Shown: in pieces, positions 44,894 to 59,045 of the stretch
Layout of the letters: each line of letters begins with the position of its first letter
Position numbering within the stretch: the stretch's first letter is position 1
Assembly (NCBI GenBank): GCA_037176845.1
Contig: JAYKXP010000096.1
Coordinates: forward strand, 1 to 64,000
Origin: Paramarasmius palmivorus
Lineage: Eukaryota > Basidiomycota > Agaricomycetes > Agaricales > Marasmiaceae
Length of the DNA: 64,000 nt
Direction: 5' to 3'
Notes under the pieces: model-generated
The model's database searches: none
What the model saw: the letters and a program-made list of their open reading frames with translations, nothing else
Told to the model about the DNA's origin: nothing
Made by a program: the position numbers and the translations under genes

Positions 44894-47800
44894 AAGCACA
44901 GCCTCCTTTTTTGCTTCCCCGCATGGCTCCCGAGAAACCTCCAGGCTGCATTATAACAACGGTTGAGAAAGGTCGCTCATACGATGAGACCGTCGTCAGA
45001 TTTTCACAATCACGATGACTACCTTAGCCCGTTCACAGTCCCTGCGCCAGACGCTCTATTTTTCCATCAACCCTGCACCATACAATGAAGTGAGTAGGTG
45101 TGTAGTATCTCTTCCCCTTGTCATCCAGCGAATCTCATTCTTCTTTCCATAGTCTTTCATCCATAAAACGACCAGCCAGCACAAATTCCAAACGAAATCC
45201 ATTACCTAGCACGACACCCCTCACTATCGAAGATGCTCCGGTGGAAGACAGCCTCCAAGCACTGTCCTATCCTGCTACCCCGCACTCATACCCACACCCG
45301 ACCTACTACACCCCCTCCATCACACCTCTCTCCGCCGTCTCATCCTCGATGCAGCTCCTAAAAGCCTTCATCCATCTCACCAAGCCACTCAAAACATATT
45401 CATCGCGACGAATGGCCAGGCTCGTGCTCTCAGCGAGTCTCTACTCCCGTACGCTATGCCCATTCCGCTGAAAATGAAGATTTCTCCCCTTTTCATGGAA
45501 AATGAGGAGTCTCCCCGAGAAAGGAATATGGTCGAGGGTTGGAGCGTGTACGGAAAGCTGAGAAGAGGACACAGCAAGGAAAATCCAGACCTACCAATAT
45601 CCTCGTTCCCCGGTCGCTTTACGCGTCATTCGCACCCAAAAAGAACATCACATTGGATATATCAACCGATGAGTACAGGTAGAGGATGAAAAAGCTGTAG
45701 AAGGGTGTGGTGTATACGATTCTAAGCGAATGGTAAGTACATATCCTCTAGGTCAAAGAGACGCCGTTCGTCTAATGAATTAACACCAGGCATTGCTTCG
45801 GTGGATATGAATACAACGGCAGAGCTTGGAAGGAGGGTAGGCGGGGGAGAGATATACGTGGATGCGTCTCGTTCTTTTCCTCGACATCGATTCAAACAAT
45901 GAACTCCGCTACTACGACCTCGCTGGGCTAGCGTATTCTCTGCATACCTGCCTTCTGCGGTACTCGAACCGCGGTCGCTCTATTAGCGTCAAGCTGGCAA
46001 CCCGGACGAGCTTCCCATGCAACCTCATCGATTCATCTCGTGGTGTATAACTCAGTGGCACACGGCACCAGATCATCTAAAACCCAGGCATAGTTGTTAG
46101 GCGCGTTGACGTCCTTCAGTGCTTGATAGCTACGTGAGCAAAGGACTCGTCAAGGCTATAGAGCGTGTTCGGAAAGACAGTCAGAAAATGGAAGACGACG
46201 AATATGCAGCCATCTACCCATGGCCAGAGCTCAACACGTCTTCAAAAACACGCCTTGCGTATCCTCAGGATGGAGAAGGCATGTACCCAAGAGATGAGAT
46301 GGGAACAAGGCGGCGGATATCAACCAACGCCTGTGACTTGACCAGGACGTTCTATGGGATAGCGCAACTCTGAGATTGAGGGAGCTTAAGTCCAATGATA
46401 CTGGGGAAGGGAGCGTATCGTACACTGGTGCTTTCGTTAATTGTCGAGTAACATGGATGCGATTGGTGTTGACAACTATCGAGTCTTCATTTTGTACACG
46501 TATATTCTAGCTTCTAGGCTTTGACCGCTGTAGACTGCTGAAGAAATAAAAGAGATTTCTATTTTATTGGCGGAGGAACAAGCGACAGCCAACTGAGAGG
46601 TGCAAAGAGACGCGACGCGGCTATTGCTCTTTGCTCTTTTCCACATCCATCATAACACGACTCGGGCTCTTCCATATGATAGGTACGCAAACGTCTATTC
46701 ATTCTAGCCATTCACTACAGCTAAGAGGAATTTTTTGTCTCCAGCTTCCTAGTCGAACGGTACACGAACACCATCCAAGAACATGGACATCCGCCTTTTC
46801 TCCAATTCAATCCGCTGACTCAAAGCTCTCTGTCGTGCCCCTACCTTCGGCTCCCCAACCCTGTGGTTCACAGGCATACACACCTTTTCAAGCCTGAGCT
46901 ACTGTATCGCATAGCTCCTCTGCTTTCCACACCACTCCGCATTTCAACCGACTATACCTAACCAATCCCCTCCTTCAATGCCAGACTTTTCACCCTATCC
47001 CATACGCTCGCATCATTAGCATCATCATTTCCCGTTACATTGCCTAGCTCAGGCAACACCTCGGCCGTCCTTTCGCACCCTCTAGCACCCAGCACCCAGG
47101 CTTACAATTGTACCAACTCGGAGCCAAATCCAGGATTTGAACATGGTTTTCCTTGCTCCGAGTTCAAAGATGGTGTTATGCCGGATTTGTGCGGTGGTTT
47201 TGGAGGCAAGAGGACAGTAAACCAAGGAGAGACGACTCACAGGCAGCAAAATATGTCGTCTCGAGGACTGGTTTAGTCGATGTTGTGTTTTCAGCTGGAG
47301 AGTTGTCAGGATTAGGCATTCTTGAACCGCATCTTGGTGAAGAAAAAGAGATTGCGAAGCCATATCCCAATTGCCAGGCTTGAACACGACTCTCGGTATC
47401 GCGCCCACATTCTATCACCTTGCCTTTCTATCCTACATCTTCTCCCCAACACAACATGTACAGTGTCTTGTACAGGGCAGACGAAAACACACCTGAACGT
47501 GTAGGATAATCTGGGCTGCTTGTACGCAGCTCCGATTTCGGACGTTCGGGATTCAATTGCTTGGTATCGCGAAGGGTCATAGGAGAGAACTATCTCTCCA
47601 TGCATGGTTACAGGTACGTGAGCTACATCTTTTTCATTCTATTGATACTTACGGTACACAGTTTCTAGAGTACAACGAACCTCTATGACTAGACCCGGAG
47701 ACTAGCAGGTGCACCCGAGGCGGCAGAGACTGTACGGTGGTCCGAGTGGCTCATGGTACAGCTTCCCGGTCAAACTCGATATGGCTTTGGATACTTGGAC

Positions 47801-48249
47801 TCCAACTCATGGTCATCCAACGCGCCTGTGGCCAGGTAGTATACCGGCATGCTCATCGTTCGTGAAGAACGAATGTGCTCTCGCATCAACAAATTGACGA
47901 GTAGAACCTTGGAGGTTCTCCGTACCGTTCTTGTAGGTCGCATTCTTCGCTCTTCTCGTATATTTGGTGCTCACACAACTTTCAATCTTTCACTAAGGTA
48001 GACGCAGCGCTCATCGAGGTGGCTGCAAATTGCCATGTGCTCGTATCAGGCTTGGGGGGCATGATGGTATGTCTGTCTCGTCCAATCCAACAAGGCAACG
48101 TTGGCTAACAAAGTCGATAGAAAGCGCTGCTACAATCATTGGGACGCCATTCGTCAACCAAGTCCTTCGTCACCGCTGGTCTATCAAGCCCAAAGAGAAT
48201 GCAGCAATGCAGAGTCACCGGGGATCGCCGATGCTGAATTTGAAGGAAG

Positions 48250-48680
48250 TTAGGCCGCATAGTCGTCACATACCCTAATCGCTTCAACCACATCGAGGGC
48301 GTCGCAACCTCTTCGGGTCCCATGGCACCAAGATGAATGGTAGAGCCGGAAAAAGAACGAAACGAACTCAATGGTACGTATCGGTGCTGTTCTTTGCTAT
48401 CTGGTCGATTTCTGATTCTTTTCGCGTCTTTTTAGGTTTGTCGTCGTTTCCACTTTGAAGGAAACCTGGATTCCGGCCTCACCTACTCCTAGAGCATACA
48501 TTCAAGCCCGGAGAAACGAAGAATCTCGATTCAAGATGCTGCAGGCACCGTCTTGCTGGTACAGGGGTGTATTAGATGGCAGAGAGAATGGGATGAGTGC
48601 AGCTCAGAGCTGAGATTGGGACTGCGGTGGCGGCGGCTATGTTCGAATGGTTTTTTCATCTCATGTCTAGTTGTATCATT
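48250..48680 (+). pseudogene. Degenerate gene remnant, copy A
   Basis: Contains GTACGTATCGGT...TTTTTAG, an apparent intron, and downstream SSELRLGLRWRRL. Both are matched in copy B near 49707-50130. Frames are interrupted by stops. Family unknown. Confidence 0.4.
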
Positions 48681-49699
48681 TACAATTCTAGTTCTACCGT
48701 ACACATACCTTATCGTGAATATACATACAAAGTCAGCCACAGCAAGTCAATAGTGCAGTCAAAGGTCGTTGCCGCGTATGACAACTTGAAGGCCAAGCGC
48801 GCACAACGTCGCTTTGCTCATTTCCACCACCACGATTATTCCTCATATCTCAAGGTTCAACAACGCATGGCTAGCTCTGTAAATATCTGTGAATATTGGT
48901 CTTTTAGAGTGGACAAGAAAATTGTCGATTTACGGATAAAGGTGCGTAACAATAGTACCTATTGCTGCTTCGACTCATCTGAAGCTCACATTCTTTCCTT
49001 CATGTAGTCTTTCAGCCCAGGATCCTTGCAATAGCTCACGCCCACCGCTGTCTTCATGAGACTCTCTGATTTGTGTTCGCTCCGTTGCAATCGAGGAAGC
49101 TCCAGCCTGATTAACTACCGGCTGCGCTCTCCGACACCTCAAGGCCTTTCTACGCGTTCACTCCCTCTGAAAACCCCTTACCCACTTTCTCCCTCGCATA
49201 TCCTTTCACAAATTTGTCTCCGACGCGACTATCGAAGCTGGGCATGCCCATGAACACCCCCATCTTCCCTGAGCGGTCAAACCCCAGCTGGGCGATCAAC
49301 CGTCTTGTTCACGAGACTACCACCCCTTCCTCACCAGTTCAGACGGCGTCCATTCATCAACCTCAATGCCAGCCGATCTTGAAGATTGTCGTTGTGGATC
49401 ATATTTTCAAACACGTTCTGAATCTCCAAAGTCACGAAGGCTCCGGAGTCTCGCAGCTGGTCAACGTACCAATATGTGTGAGCCTCACTTGCTCTCCTTG
49501 GATACTTCATTTTGCTAACATCAAGCTTTGTGCCAGTCTATGATAGCGAAACCCAAATATATCAAACACCGTACTGGGCGCGATGGGCATTTGGCTCATC
49601 GAGAAATTGGGTTTGGGTTGTCAGCTGGCAGTATGGGGCAAACCGTGTCAAATGTCTTCAACCAACACCCTGGAACCGACAAAGATGAGCGATAGCGCT

Positions 49700-50140
49700 G
49701 GGAAATGAACTCTGTGGTACGTATCGGTATTTTGTTCTTCGTACCCTGGTCAACCTCTGACTCTTTTGCGTTCTTTTCTAGTTTGACGGCATACGAAAAG
49801 GAAGACAAACTCAACATTCAATTCTTCCGAATATCAATCGCCTTGTCCAAGTTCAGTGGTCGCGTATACTCGCTGCAACGGTGAACACGGTACTTGGTAG
49901 TATCGGACCTTGGGTATGAGCGGATACACCAGCTGGGGTCTTTGACCTGGATGCTGCAGGGCATCCAGAAAAGATACATAGGATGCGAATTATCGGCTCT
50001 GAGAAGGGCTCGCCGGCCTTGGAAGCGAACATCTGTGGCTCATAGATTTACACGGGCAAGCAGATGCCCAGTGTATTTGATCTGGGGGATTGGCGGCGGC
50101 TATTGCGATTCTTGGATGACTCTGTTCATCCATGATGCAC
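49700..50140 (+). pseudogene. Degenerate gene remnant, copy B
   Basis: Shares the GTACGTATCGGT...TTCTAG intron with copy A. Its clearest coding stretch (49928-50135) reads AGVFDLDAAGHPEKIHRMR, then EKGSPALEANICGS, a stop, and PSVFDLGDWRRLLRFLDD. A single internal stop in an otherwise open frame indicates a decayed gene. I do not recognise the family. Confidence 0.45.
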
Positions 50141-53100
50141 AATCCAGTTCCCCCTGTTGTATCCTCTGTAATGGAGAGTAAGGCGTAGACTAGCGGCGAA
50201 GCCCCGAAAAAGAGCCGAATAGTGTTTCGACCTGGCCTTTCCTTCTGCCGTCATGATCTCCTTCTGACGCACCTTAGTGCCTCTCTTTTTCGCAATTACC
50301 TCTCCGACTGAGTCTACTTTCGCATCGCATCTCACTTGATACGCCTCTCCCCTCAAGCACGACAAAACCAGGAGTTACCACCGTATCCCGCTCTTCCCAA
50401 CCTCACTGCGTGTTCAGTCTCGAGAACGACTTTGCTACTTCTCTACTCCCCATCTCCTACATCGCAAGCGTCATAGGGAACCGAACGATCCACAATGACA
50501 TCTTTGGGAATCAGGCTATCAACACACATGTGACCCATTCTCCGTGGGTTCTGGCATACCGTCTCATGTATGGATTCGAACATGAAGCATAGGCCTGGAT
50601 ATTCGGATGAAAAGCAACCAGGAACAACCATGCTATTCCGCGCGCTGGCACTCGTGTTCGCTCCCGAGAAGGCACAGAGAAAACCAGGGAAGGTTGGATG
50701 AGAAGGTATCAACACTGTCATCGTCAGCTCAGTAATGATGGGACTAGTACACGCAAAACCTTGGCTTATAGATCCAAAACTCGCAGGCTCGAGCTACTCG
50801 GACTAGTTTTGTCTCCTCCAGGCTCTGCATGTATTGGTTCAAAGCTGGTGTTTTATACGGTATGTTATAATTGCTTTCGAGGATTTACATCGCTAACCTA
50901 TACCCTTGAAGCCGCTACCTTTGTACACTCGATAGTGGTGGCGTCTTATTGTCGATACCACCTAGACAAAATACTTATTAGTGCATCCATTCGCTGCCTT
51001 CGTAGGGGGTCTATAGGCATGTTATTCATTCAACATGGTGAGTTCTTTGACTCGACATACAGTGGCCACGCTAAACGATGTTCATCAAGCTCAAAGTTGT
51101 TGTACAAAGAACAGAGACACTCGATGAATAAAGTACTACTAGCTTCAATTCTGGGGGAATCCTTGTTCGGATAGCTCGTTCGTCGTCTAGCATGTACGAT
51201 TCTGGCTGTGCATATCTTAGATGTGCTGGTGTATCACGTTTCCCTGACCAATGAATGAATGAAATAAACTGAATCAAAATATCCTGGTTTGACGTACCAT
51301 ACTCCCACTTTTGGCTGGCGTTCCATGTTGTACGATGCTTGATGCTGGACATTGAGTGGTGAAGGTTGATAGATTGCTAGTTCAGAGCTGTTTGGCGCGT
51401 AGGAGCGATTTCGCAGATGTTGCAGATTAAAATCTAGCTACCGCTGCGTGGTGTTTGCTAGGAACCGGATGAGGAAATCGATCTCAGAACCTCGCGGAAA
51501 AGATGTGGAGAACGTACCACAGGCAGAGGATGCAAAACACCCAGCGAGGTGACCTCTGTGAGCAATGCGAATCTGGATCCTTCGTTGCGAACAGGTTATG
51601 GAAGAGTCCCGTATGGACTAGCCTGTGAAATACTGAAGAGTCAAGATATGGATGGTACATAGATTATCAGATAGAACGTACCGCGACTGTAAACGATAAG
51701 ACGAGTAACACAGAGAAGTGTGTTTCCGCAGTGTCCGGTTTATTATCAGCGAATACCTGCAGCGTCCGATAATAAAGTCTTGTTTCAAGACTAAGTGTCT
51801 GGTCAGGGTAGCAGAGACGAACACACTCGTGCTTTGAGTTCAAGACATCTTCGTCAGGTTGAATTTTGAACGGGATATTGTGAGCCAATTGGTGGGAGCA
51901 ACATTCAAAATGTCTAGAGATGCACAAACGTTGGCCTTGGTAAAAAAAAAGTTGTAAAGTAAAGAACATACCAATACCGCTAGTAGTAGTAACGTGTCTC
52001 CACCAATCCCAAAAATGCCTTGTAATCCCCTACCCAATGCCAACTGATCCATGGGTTTGTGTCCTGTCCATTGTCGTGTTTATAATGTCCACAGGGATCC
52101 CAGTTTTGAAGATGAGACATGTGAGATGAGTGTTGTTGAGAGCCGTGATTTCTCTCCGATGCGCTAGTTGTTCTCTACTCTTTCCCACCACCATCAGTTT
52201 TTCCGCTGCCCACAAAGTCGGCCTTGAGCTTGTCTCCTCCATGGATATATGTACCTCTCATGAACAGGTAGCCACTGGTGCGTATCTTGTCCATACCGGC
52301 TATCTACGTACGACTGATAGTCTCCCTAGTACCTTGTCCATGAAGCCTTCTACACGACTCCAAGCTCTTCGGTCAACATTTCAACCCCAGAAGATCCTCC
52401 TACCTTCCGATAAAACATACGTGACAACTCCGCATCGACATTAGCTCTGACACGCTTGAATTCCCCAACACTTCGACTTTTATGCCGACTCCCGTTCATT
52501 AGTCACCACACCTCCAAGTTGAAATTCACAGCGCTCCCATTATTGTCCGCCATTTCTTGAACGCCTATCGATATCCTTCCCAACTCAACTCAACCTCTCA
52601 AGCTCGCTATCTGCAGCTTGTTCTGTTCAAAGGCACCAACGCGGATGAGAACCTTGTTATCCTCTTCCTCTTGGGTGGTTGAGCATAGAACGGGCAGTCG
52701 CGAAGGGTCTGGTACTGTGTGTTGGTTGGGTGTCCTTGACGAAGAACAAGAATGACGATTTTTTTCCATTCAGTGGTAGATGTGAATCTGACCGTCACAT
52801 TTAGAACTGAAGTGTTCCGGTAGCATGTGTAAGCTTCTTCTCATTCTACCATCTACGTCTCTCACATTGTTCATATGTAGCTCATTTTGTACATATAATT
52901 CTATCAACTGCCATCTTGCATGTTGGCAGTGTACAATGCTATGGTGAACTGAAGGTCTGTGTTTGAGGTAGAAGCCATGAATGCCTAATAATTGCCTATG
53001 ACTACAATTTCATAGGTACAATTCCTTCCTTGCGAACTCGTACCTGTTGGTGGGTTACACCAACCCATTCCAAGCTAGTAACGTGAGTATGGCACCACCA

Positions 53101-53187
53101 CCGTTCTCGCTAGAGAAAAACTCGTATGTCCTTTCGTGACTTATTTCAAGGTGAGAAAATTAGGCAAACGCAATGCGACGCAAATTC

Positions 53188-53991
53188 TTACCTCGTACAA
53201 TCCAACTCGTTCTCTGGAACCCGCCTCGCGTGAACAGTATATCTTGGGCCATCTACATGGCTATATTTCCCCTGCCCCACTTTTTCGGAAATCTCTAAGC
53301 TCTCTTCTGAAATTGGCACAAATCCCGTAGGAACTCCAAACCGTTGATGAGCGGGGTGGTCTTCCGGGTAGGTGATATTGAACAGGAAATCGAATGACAT
53401 GTCGGCACGAATGATGCCTACATCGCCAATTTGGACACCTGTTTTAGTGTACTCTCTTGAAAGTCTAGGTGGAGGCCCAGGATGATAGAGTGGAGTTCCT
53501 AAACGTGCTTGATAAAGTAGCCGCGAATAACGAACGCTGCTGGGCAGTAACGGATCATCAACAGAGGGCCCAAGGGAAGGCACAGCAAGCGTCACGGCCG
53601 TTTCTGCTGGTGTATCGCTAACTGATTTGCCGCTCGTTGAGAGACGAGATATCCATTTAATCAGAACAGCTGATCAATATATAGTATTAATATCAGGATT
53701 GTACAAGAAAGCGAGTGACTCACTTATGAGGCTGTCCGACTGATAATGATTATATGTCTCAATGTGAACGTTTTTGACCTTGGCTCCATCGTGAGCAGGA
53801 TCATTGTCATCCTCACAATAATAATTATTATAGACAGTGGTGCCATTGTATGTTGCACTGTCACTCCCGGAGTTGCTCGTGGCAAAGTACGCTTGGGGCC
53901 TTGTGACCACAGCCTGCCAAGAGAGGTCAGCACTCCTGTCAGCGTTCGAGATCGTGTTCCTATCGAATAATGTAAATACCTTGCTTATCAT
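53188..53991 (-). pseudogene. Truncated paralogue of the 59-kb kinase-fusion gene (N-terminal exons only)
   Basis: Two exons. The first contains [20 protein letters not shown] and VHIETYNHYQSDS. After a GTGAGTCA...TGATCAG intron the second starts TVLIKWISRLSTSG and includes [33 protein letters not shown] and PENELDCTR, ending at a GTAAGA donor. This is collinear with exons 1 and 2 of the gene at 59046 and stops exactly at the second intron. No later exon follows. It is either a partial duplicate or the 5' half of a gene whose middle now lies at 44.4 kb on the same strand. Confidence 0.65.
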
Positions 53992-56900
53992 TTTTCAGAG
54001 AGCTGATGAAAAACGACAGGTATCACAATACACGACCATGGTATAAATACCAATCAAGTGATCACGAAAAAGGCATAATAGGGGATGTTGGTTGCAGTAA
54101 TTTTGGATGTCTGACGCAGGCAAATGAATCTAGAATATGAAGACTAAATCAGAAAAGTTCGGGCATGAAAATGATGAATGATTTTGAAACCGCAAGATCT
54201 TACGTGCCTTTCAAGCTAACGCCAAGAACGCGAGCTTTTCGGCTGATAAGCAAAGAGCAGTAAAGAATTCCTTTGAAGCACGAACATAGATACTTTATGA
54301 GCCTGAAACTAGATAACATTCAATTATACCACATACAAGAGGTAACATGCTTTGAGACCGGGAGAAAGATCTGCGCCGATTCAGTATCACCCCGGTAGAT
54401 TCAGCGAGAACGTTGTAGGCTTGTAGCAAGGTCAGAATGCTCTGCCAATAAGAAAGATCATAATGACGATGTATACCCTTGATTACTCAGGCAGAGCATC
54501 CGACAAGGCGTGCACATGGTGTACGCTGGCGTAGGGAAACTATTGTCTGCACATTGGATTTGCTGTTCTTCTTTTGTCAGCTTCTCCTTCAAACTTTTCA
54601 TTAGACGAATTCCGTATCAGAGTGAAACGACTTCCATATCAATGATGGAAAGATCAGTGATAGAGAAGTAGTGTCAGAAGAATAGTTTGCAAACTGAATC
54701 ACCATTGCGGCCGAAAGCACCATCCCAGAAGCAGAATATTGGTGTAGTATGGAGCTTTATCGATATAGTCGACCCCTCGAGCGAAAAACGTTCCTGATCT
54801 TCCTCGACGCGTTCAGTGAAATACACACCCCCAACCGGCTTGTATGGGTATGCTGGGAGGAAACGTAATAGAGTAAGGTTGTGGTGACGGCTGACAGGAA
54901 AGGGAGACGTCGTGTCAATTCTGGTTTCCATGCTCAATGATAAATGCGCATTGGTGTGTACTCCTTATCCTTCGGGTCTTGTCCATTCGCCTCCTCGATT
55001 CAACCAGGTGTACACTTCAATGCCTCAACGAACGATAGCGGCCACGGTGGAAGCGTGGTAGATGAATCGCAGGAAGGCGACGGTGCCGGTTTGTGGGAGC
55101 TCGGAGATGGAACAATGGACTGCGTACACGCTACTTTTTTGATCTTATTCGGCTTGCCTTCCCTGATGAAACACCATACCCACGTAGAAGCCAGAACGTG
55201 CGTGATGGATGGAGAAGGGACAGAGGAAGAACGCCACTTAGGAGTGTCCAACAGCCCGAATGATATAGACGATGAAGGAGTTGGAGGAACTGGGTGTGAT
55301 GAGCGATACGGTCCTGTTGGTAAAAAAAAAAAGCCACTCTTTTCTTCGCCTTAGGGCTCGCGTATACACCCATCGTCGACTATGCCAATCAACGCTTGCG
55401 GCGAGACTGTTTGAGGGAAGAGCTGGGTGCCAAGAAGATGGTAGACCTTTATGAAAGAGCGCTATCATTGGGGTTGAAATCGGGATTGTCGATACAAGGG
55501 AAAGGCATGTGTACGATGTAGGATGATGCTCTTCGACCTTTCTACTCTTCTTTTTCATCTTCCTTCAACCTGCTTCCGCCAAATCCCATACCCAAATCGA
55601 CTCGAGGGACAAAGGAGTAGTAGAGACGGCGATCCGTGACGTTGGTGTGGTTCGTAAACTCGAGAGTCACATAAAAATGAAAGGCGGATGTCCGAGACGT
55701 GTGTGCGTTGTGTAGGACGAAAGCCAGCCGACACAACCCAGGACGAGTACGCAGTGAAAAAAGGGATAGATCGGTCGAGGAAAAAGGAAATCGATGACGT
55801 CACGATTCTTCTACTCGGCCGGTGAACGTTTGAACTATTGGTGTTCGAATGTTATATGGAGAATGTAGAGTGTGAAGGAGCAGTTGGACGTAGGGCACTT
55901 CTGTCAGATGACACTGAGCTCTGTCGTGAAGGCTCAACGTCCAACGCTTCTGGTTCCAACACACCGCATCTGAGACTCCATTTCCTTCGTAAACTCGCAT
56001 CTGAGATATTCGAACCACAAGAGGTGTTCGGCTAAGGAGTGTCCATGTATCACCTGTGTCCATGACAAGAACAGACACAGTACGAGTAGCGCGAGGTCGA
56101 CGCTATGAAAGACGAAAACAACCTAGTTCGAGGGTTGCGAAGATGAACACCCAGTCCACGGGGTAATGTTGTCAACCTGCTTCACGACCATAACTCCCCA
56201 TCAAGGTCTATAACCATGCCAACCTTGGGGATAGTGGTGTGTACGGGCGACGATGAAAGGATAAGGTTGTGCCCAGAGACTACGCCGACAACGGGGTGCA
56301 CCACACCTCGTTCTCCGGTACCCTGTGTGCACGCACAAGTCTGCCATATGCATAATGCACAGGACGAAGGGTGTTTGGGTAATGCGTCATGAAGGACGAT
56401 GGGTGATCATGAGATGTGGGTGGAATGAGGAATCCAGCTGGGTGTCCTACAGCCTTTTGCCAATGAGCACAACGAGACTTCGAAATCCGGGAGCCGAATT
56501 CTGCGCGAGGCGTAAACCCGAGTGTAATCAGAATGCCGAGCACTGGCAGTGGTTTTGTGTGCAAGAGCGCAGTATAGGAGTGGCACGCATGATGCCGGAG
56601 AGAAGTGGTGTCAGACGACGTTGGATGTAGAGTGTAAGGAAGATCGATACGGCCCAGTGGTGGCCGTTTAAGTTCGTTTCCCCTGTTCTTCCCAGCGACG
56701 TTCTCGTGTAGCCTTCTCGCTCTCCAATCCCTGAACCCAAACTTGCATCCACGCCCATTGCGTCCTGTATCCCCGTATCCTCGTGCGAGGGCACCCGAGA
56801 AGTCACCCAAGCGTTTATGCTCATCTCCCCTTCGCCCTAAACTCCATGTACACTCTTTGTTAACTTTGTCGACCAGCGCGTGTACTCAGAGAATTCCAGA

Positions 56901-59045
56901 GGTGAATTGGTCTGATAACCATGCTAAGGAACGAGGAAAAGATGACAGAGTTTCGTTGGAAGAAGGATGACATCGGGATTGAAATTCGGTGTGTGTATAG
57001 GTGATGTTCTTCCTGCTTTCATCTTCGTCCGACTGCTTCCGCTACAAATCCAAATCGACTCGACGGACACATGGTGTTGGGAGGAGAAAGGTTATCATCA
57101 CCGATACAAGACTTCGCCCATCCACCAATCAGAGCCTCGGTCGACGGTACACACCTCAGCATTGCCATCTCTCGCTCCTTTCATCCAAGCTGTCCCAGCT
57201 CCAAACCTCGAGAGACGATAATTGCGAGTGATCATGGCAGGATTATGGGCGGCAAATGGGCGGTTTGAAGCCAGACAGAGTTTGCAGCTCCGAACAAGTC
57301 CGACAAGGTCCGACGCATGGCCTAGCAATTCTGCAAATTCAATTCAGCGCGCTTCAACCCACAACGTTTACAATACTCGGCATCTTCTCACCCCCTCAAC
57401 GAAAAATCGTGACCACCTCAAACTTTGGAGAGACGCGAAAGATGCCTTAGACGGGTCCATGAACTGTGCGTTTCGAGGTCTTTTGTTCTCATATCCACAT
57501 CTCATATAACAAAACAGACGGTATCTAAAAGATGCGACTCACGTTGACAACGAAATTGGCGACCAAACCAGACCGTATGGACTGCAGTACTTTCGATGTG
57601 ATCTGCAGAGGCCACGATACAACGGAATTAGGGATTTCCTCACGGGAACACCACCGAAGTAACGGTTCATTGGATTTCAGAAACGTTCGGGTTAGCAGAA
57701 TGGTAAGCGCTTGACCTGGACACGTATCTTTGTCAAAGGCATTCGATTGAAGATATACGATTCAAAGAGCAAACTATGGTTCCCCTTGAAAACAGACCAC
57801 AGGGGCAAATCCTCTGCATGATGCGCCAGCACGGAGGTGTGTGCAAGGGTTAGAAGTGTATCACGCTGGGTACGTCGTGTCCAAGTAATCATTCACCTTC
57901 TGTACTCATGCGTCGTCTAGGGAGCCTTTTCCGCCCTCGGCCTCAGTATTCTGTAGACCGAGAATACTCTAGTTGTCACAAAGAGAAGATTGATCTACTA
58001 TGTGCGCCAAATTCCTGTCTCCCTGACCACAACCTTACTAATCTCCGCGCAGACCATATTCGTTCGTGTTCGATCCAAAGTGTCTGTTCCCAGAACGTAG
58101 TTCATCAATAATCCCTTGAGGCGGTTCTGCCCCGTTCTGCTCCCGCGGTTGTATTATCTCCTGTATATGAACCGGCTGAACTTGTTCACCTAGTTTCGGC
58201 TTTCGTGAATACATAACTATGCTCGATTTGATATCCACACTTGAACTGGATCAAAGAATGTTCTTTGTTCGTCTCAGCTGAGATACAGGCCAGTGATGGG
58301 TATAGAAGCTGCCGATGGTGTCAGCTGAGTGTCTACACATGGTCTTCCCCAGTTCCTTGTAGTGAACGTGCGCTCAACAATGGTATGTCACGTTCTTTGA
58401 TCAAGCTCAATCGTCCCCTGATTCTTGATATAGAATCTAGAAACGTATCCCACACGCTTTCTTCCTGTTCCCGGAGGTATATGAATTGTATTCTACTGGA
58501 AGACTTGGTCAATCGAGTAACGGTGACCTCAAGGACACCTAATAGTGCTGTAGCAAGCCCATTGTTGACACAGTACAAATTGTCAAGATGGGCGTTCGAT
58601 GGTATCAGTACAGCCTGTACAGGGATGGTCATAAGGTCTTCTACTGTTACTTCGAATCAGCGCTGGCACTTGACTCAAAGATGTTTCTTGTTTCTGAGAT
58701 GACAGACTTCAGGCGTCAGTATACGATGGGGCACGGACGTGAATACAAGCAGGAGCGTCCGCTGTCGTAAAGTTGCATGGGTGGAACTCAAATCCCGATG
58801 CAGGTGTTGGGTGCAAAATGCGTTCGGCTTGACCCGGTGGAACCTACAGATCTTCCAAACATGATTCGTAAGCAGAACTGCCTCGTTGGACCTGAACTGA
58901 TATATATCTGTCAAGCTTGCGTCGCCTAAGGGCCCTTTTATCCCATCAACACCTGTCTCGTTCAAGAAACAAGGTATTCGTGTTTTGAGCCAACATAACT
59001 CAAGTACTCAGTCGCCATCCTTGCGCCTATATACAGGTAGTATCC
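53992..59045. other. Gene-poor stretch with a weak internal repeat
   Basis: No intact gene recognised. Short stretches around 55550-55620 and 57010-57080 resemble each other (both contain CTGCTTCCGC followed shortly by CAAATCGACTCGA), suggesting an old duplication of a decayed exon. Remaining frames are short and lack recognisable motifs. The last few hundred bases before 59046 should include the promoter, or further 5' exons, of the kinase-fusion gene. Confidence 0.35.

Larger units (their letters stand above)
44894..53187. other. Gene-poor stretch with degenerate coding remnants
   Basis: No intact gene recognised in 8.3 kb. Short frames with intron-like signals exist, for example MTTLARSQSLRQTLYFSI at 45015 followed by a GTGAGTAG donor and a CCATAG acceptor. 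Reading frames break soon after. No LTRs, integrase or reverse-transcriptase motifs are seen. Probably eroded genes and relics. Confidence 0.4.

Noticed and set aside
47095..47140. GTTCAAATCC on the minus strand with an A-box-like GAGTTGGTA nearby
   Set aside because: The A-like box lies downstream of the B-like box, the wrong order for a tRNA gene, and no cloverleaf forms.
55000..55354. 136-codon plus-strand ORF and overlapping frames in the 55-58 kb stretch
   Set aside because: Several frames are open at once in GC-balanced sequence, with no motif, splice pattern or homology recognised; probably chance.
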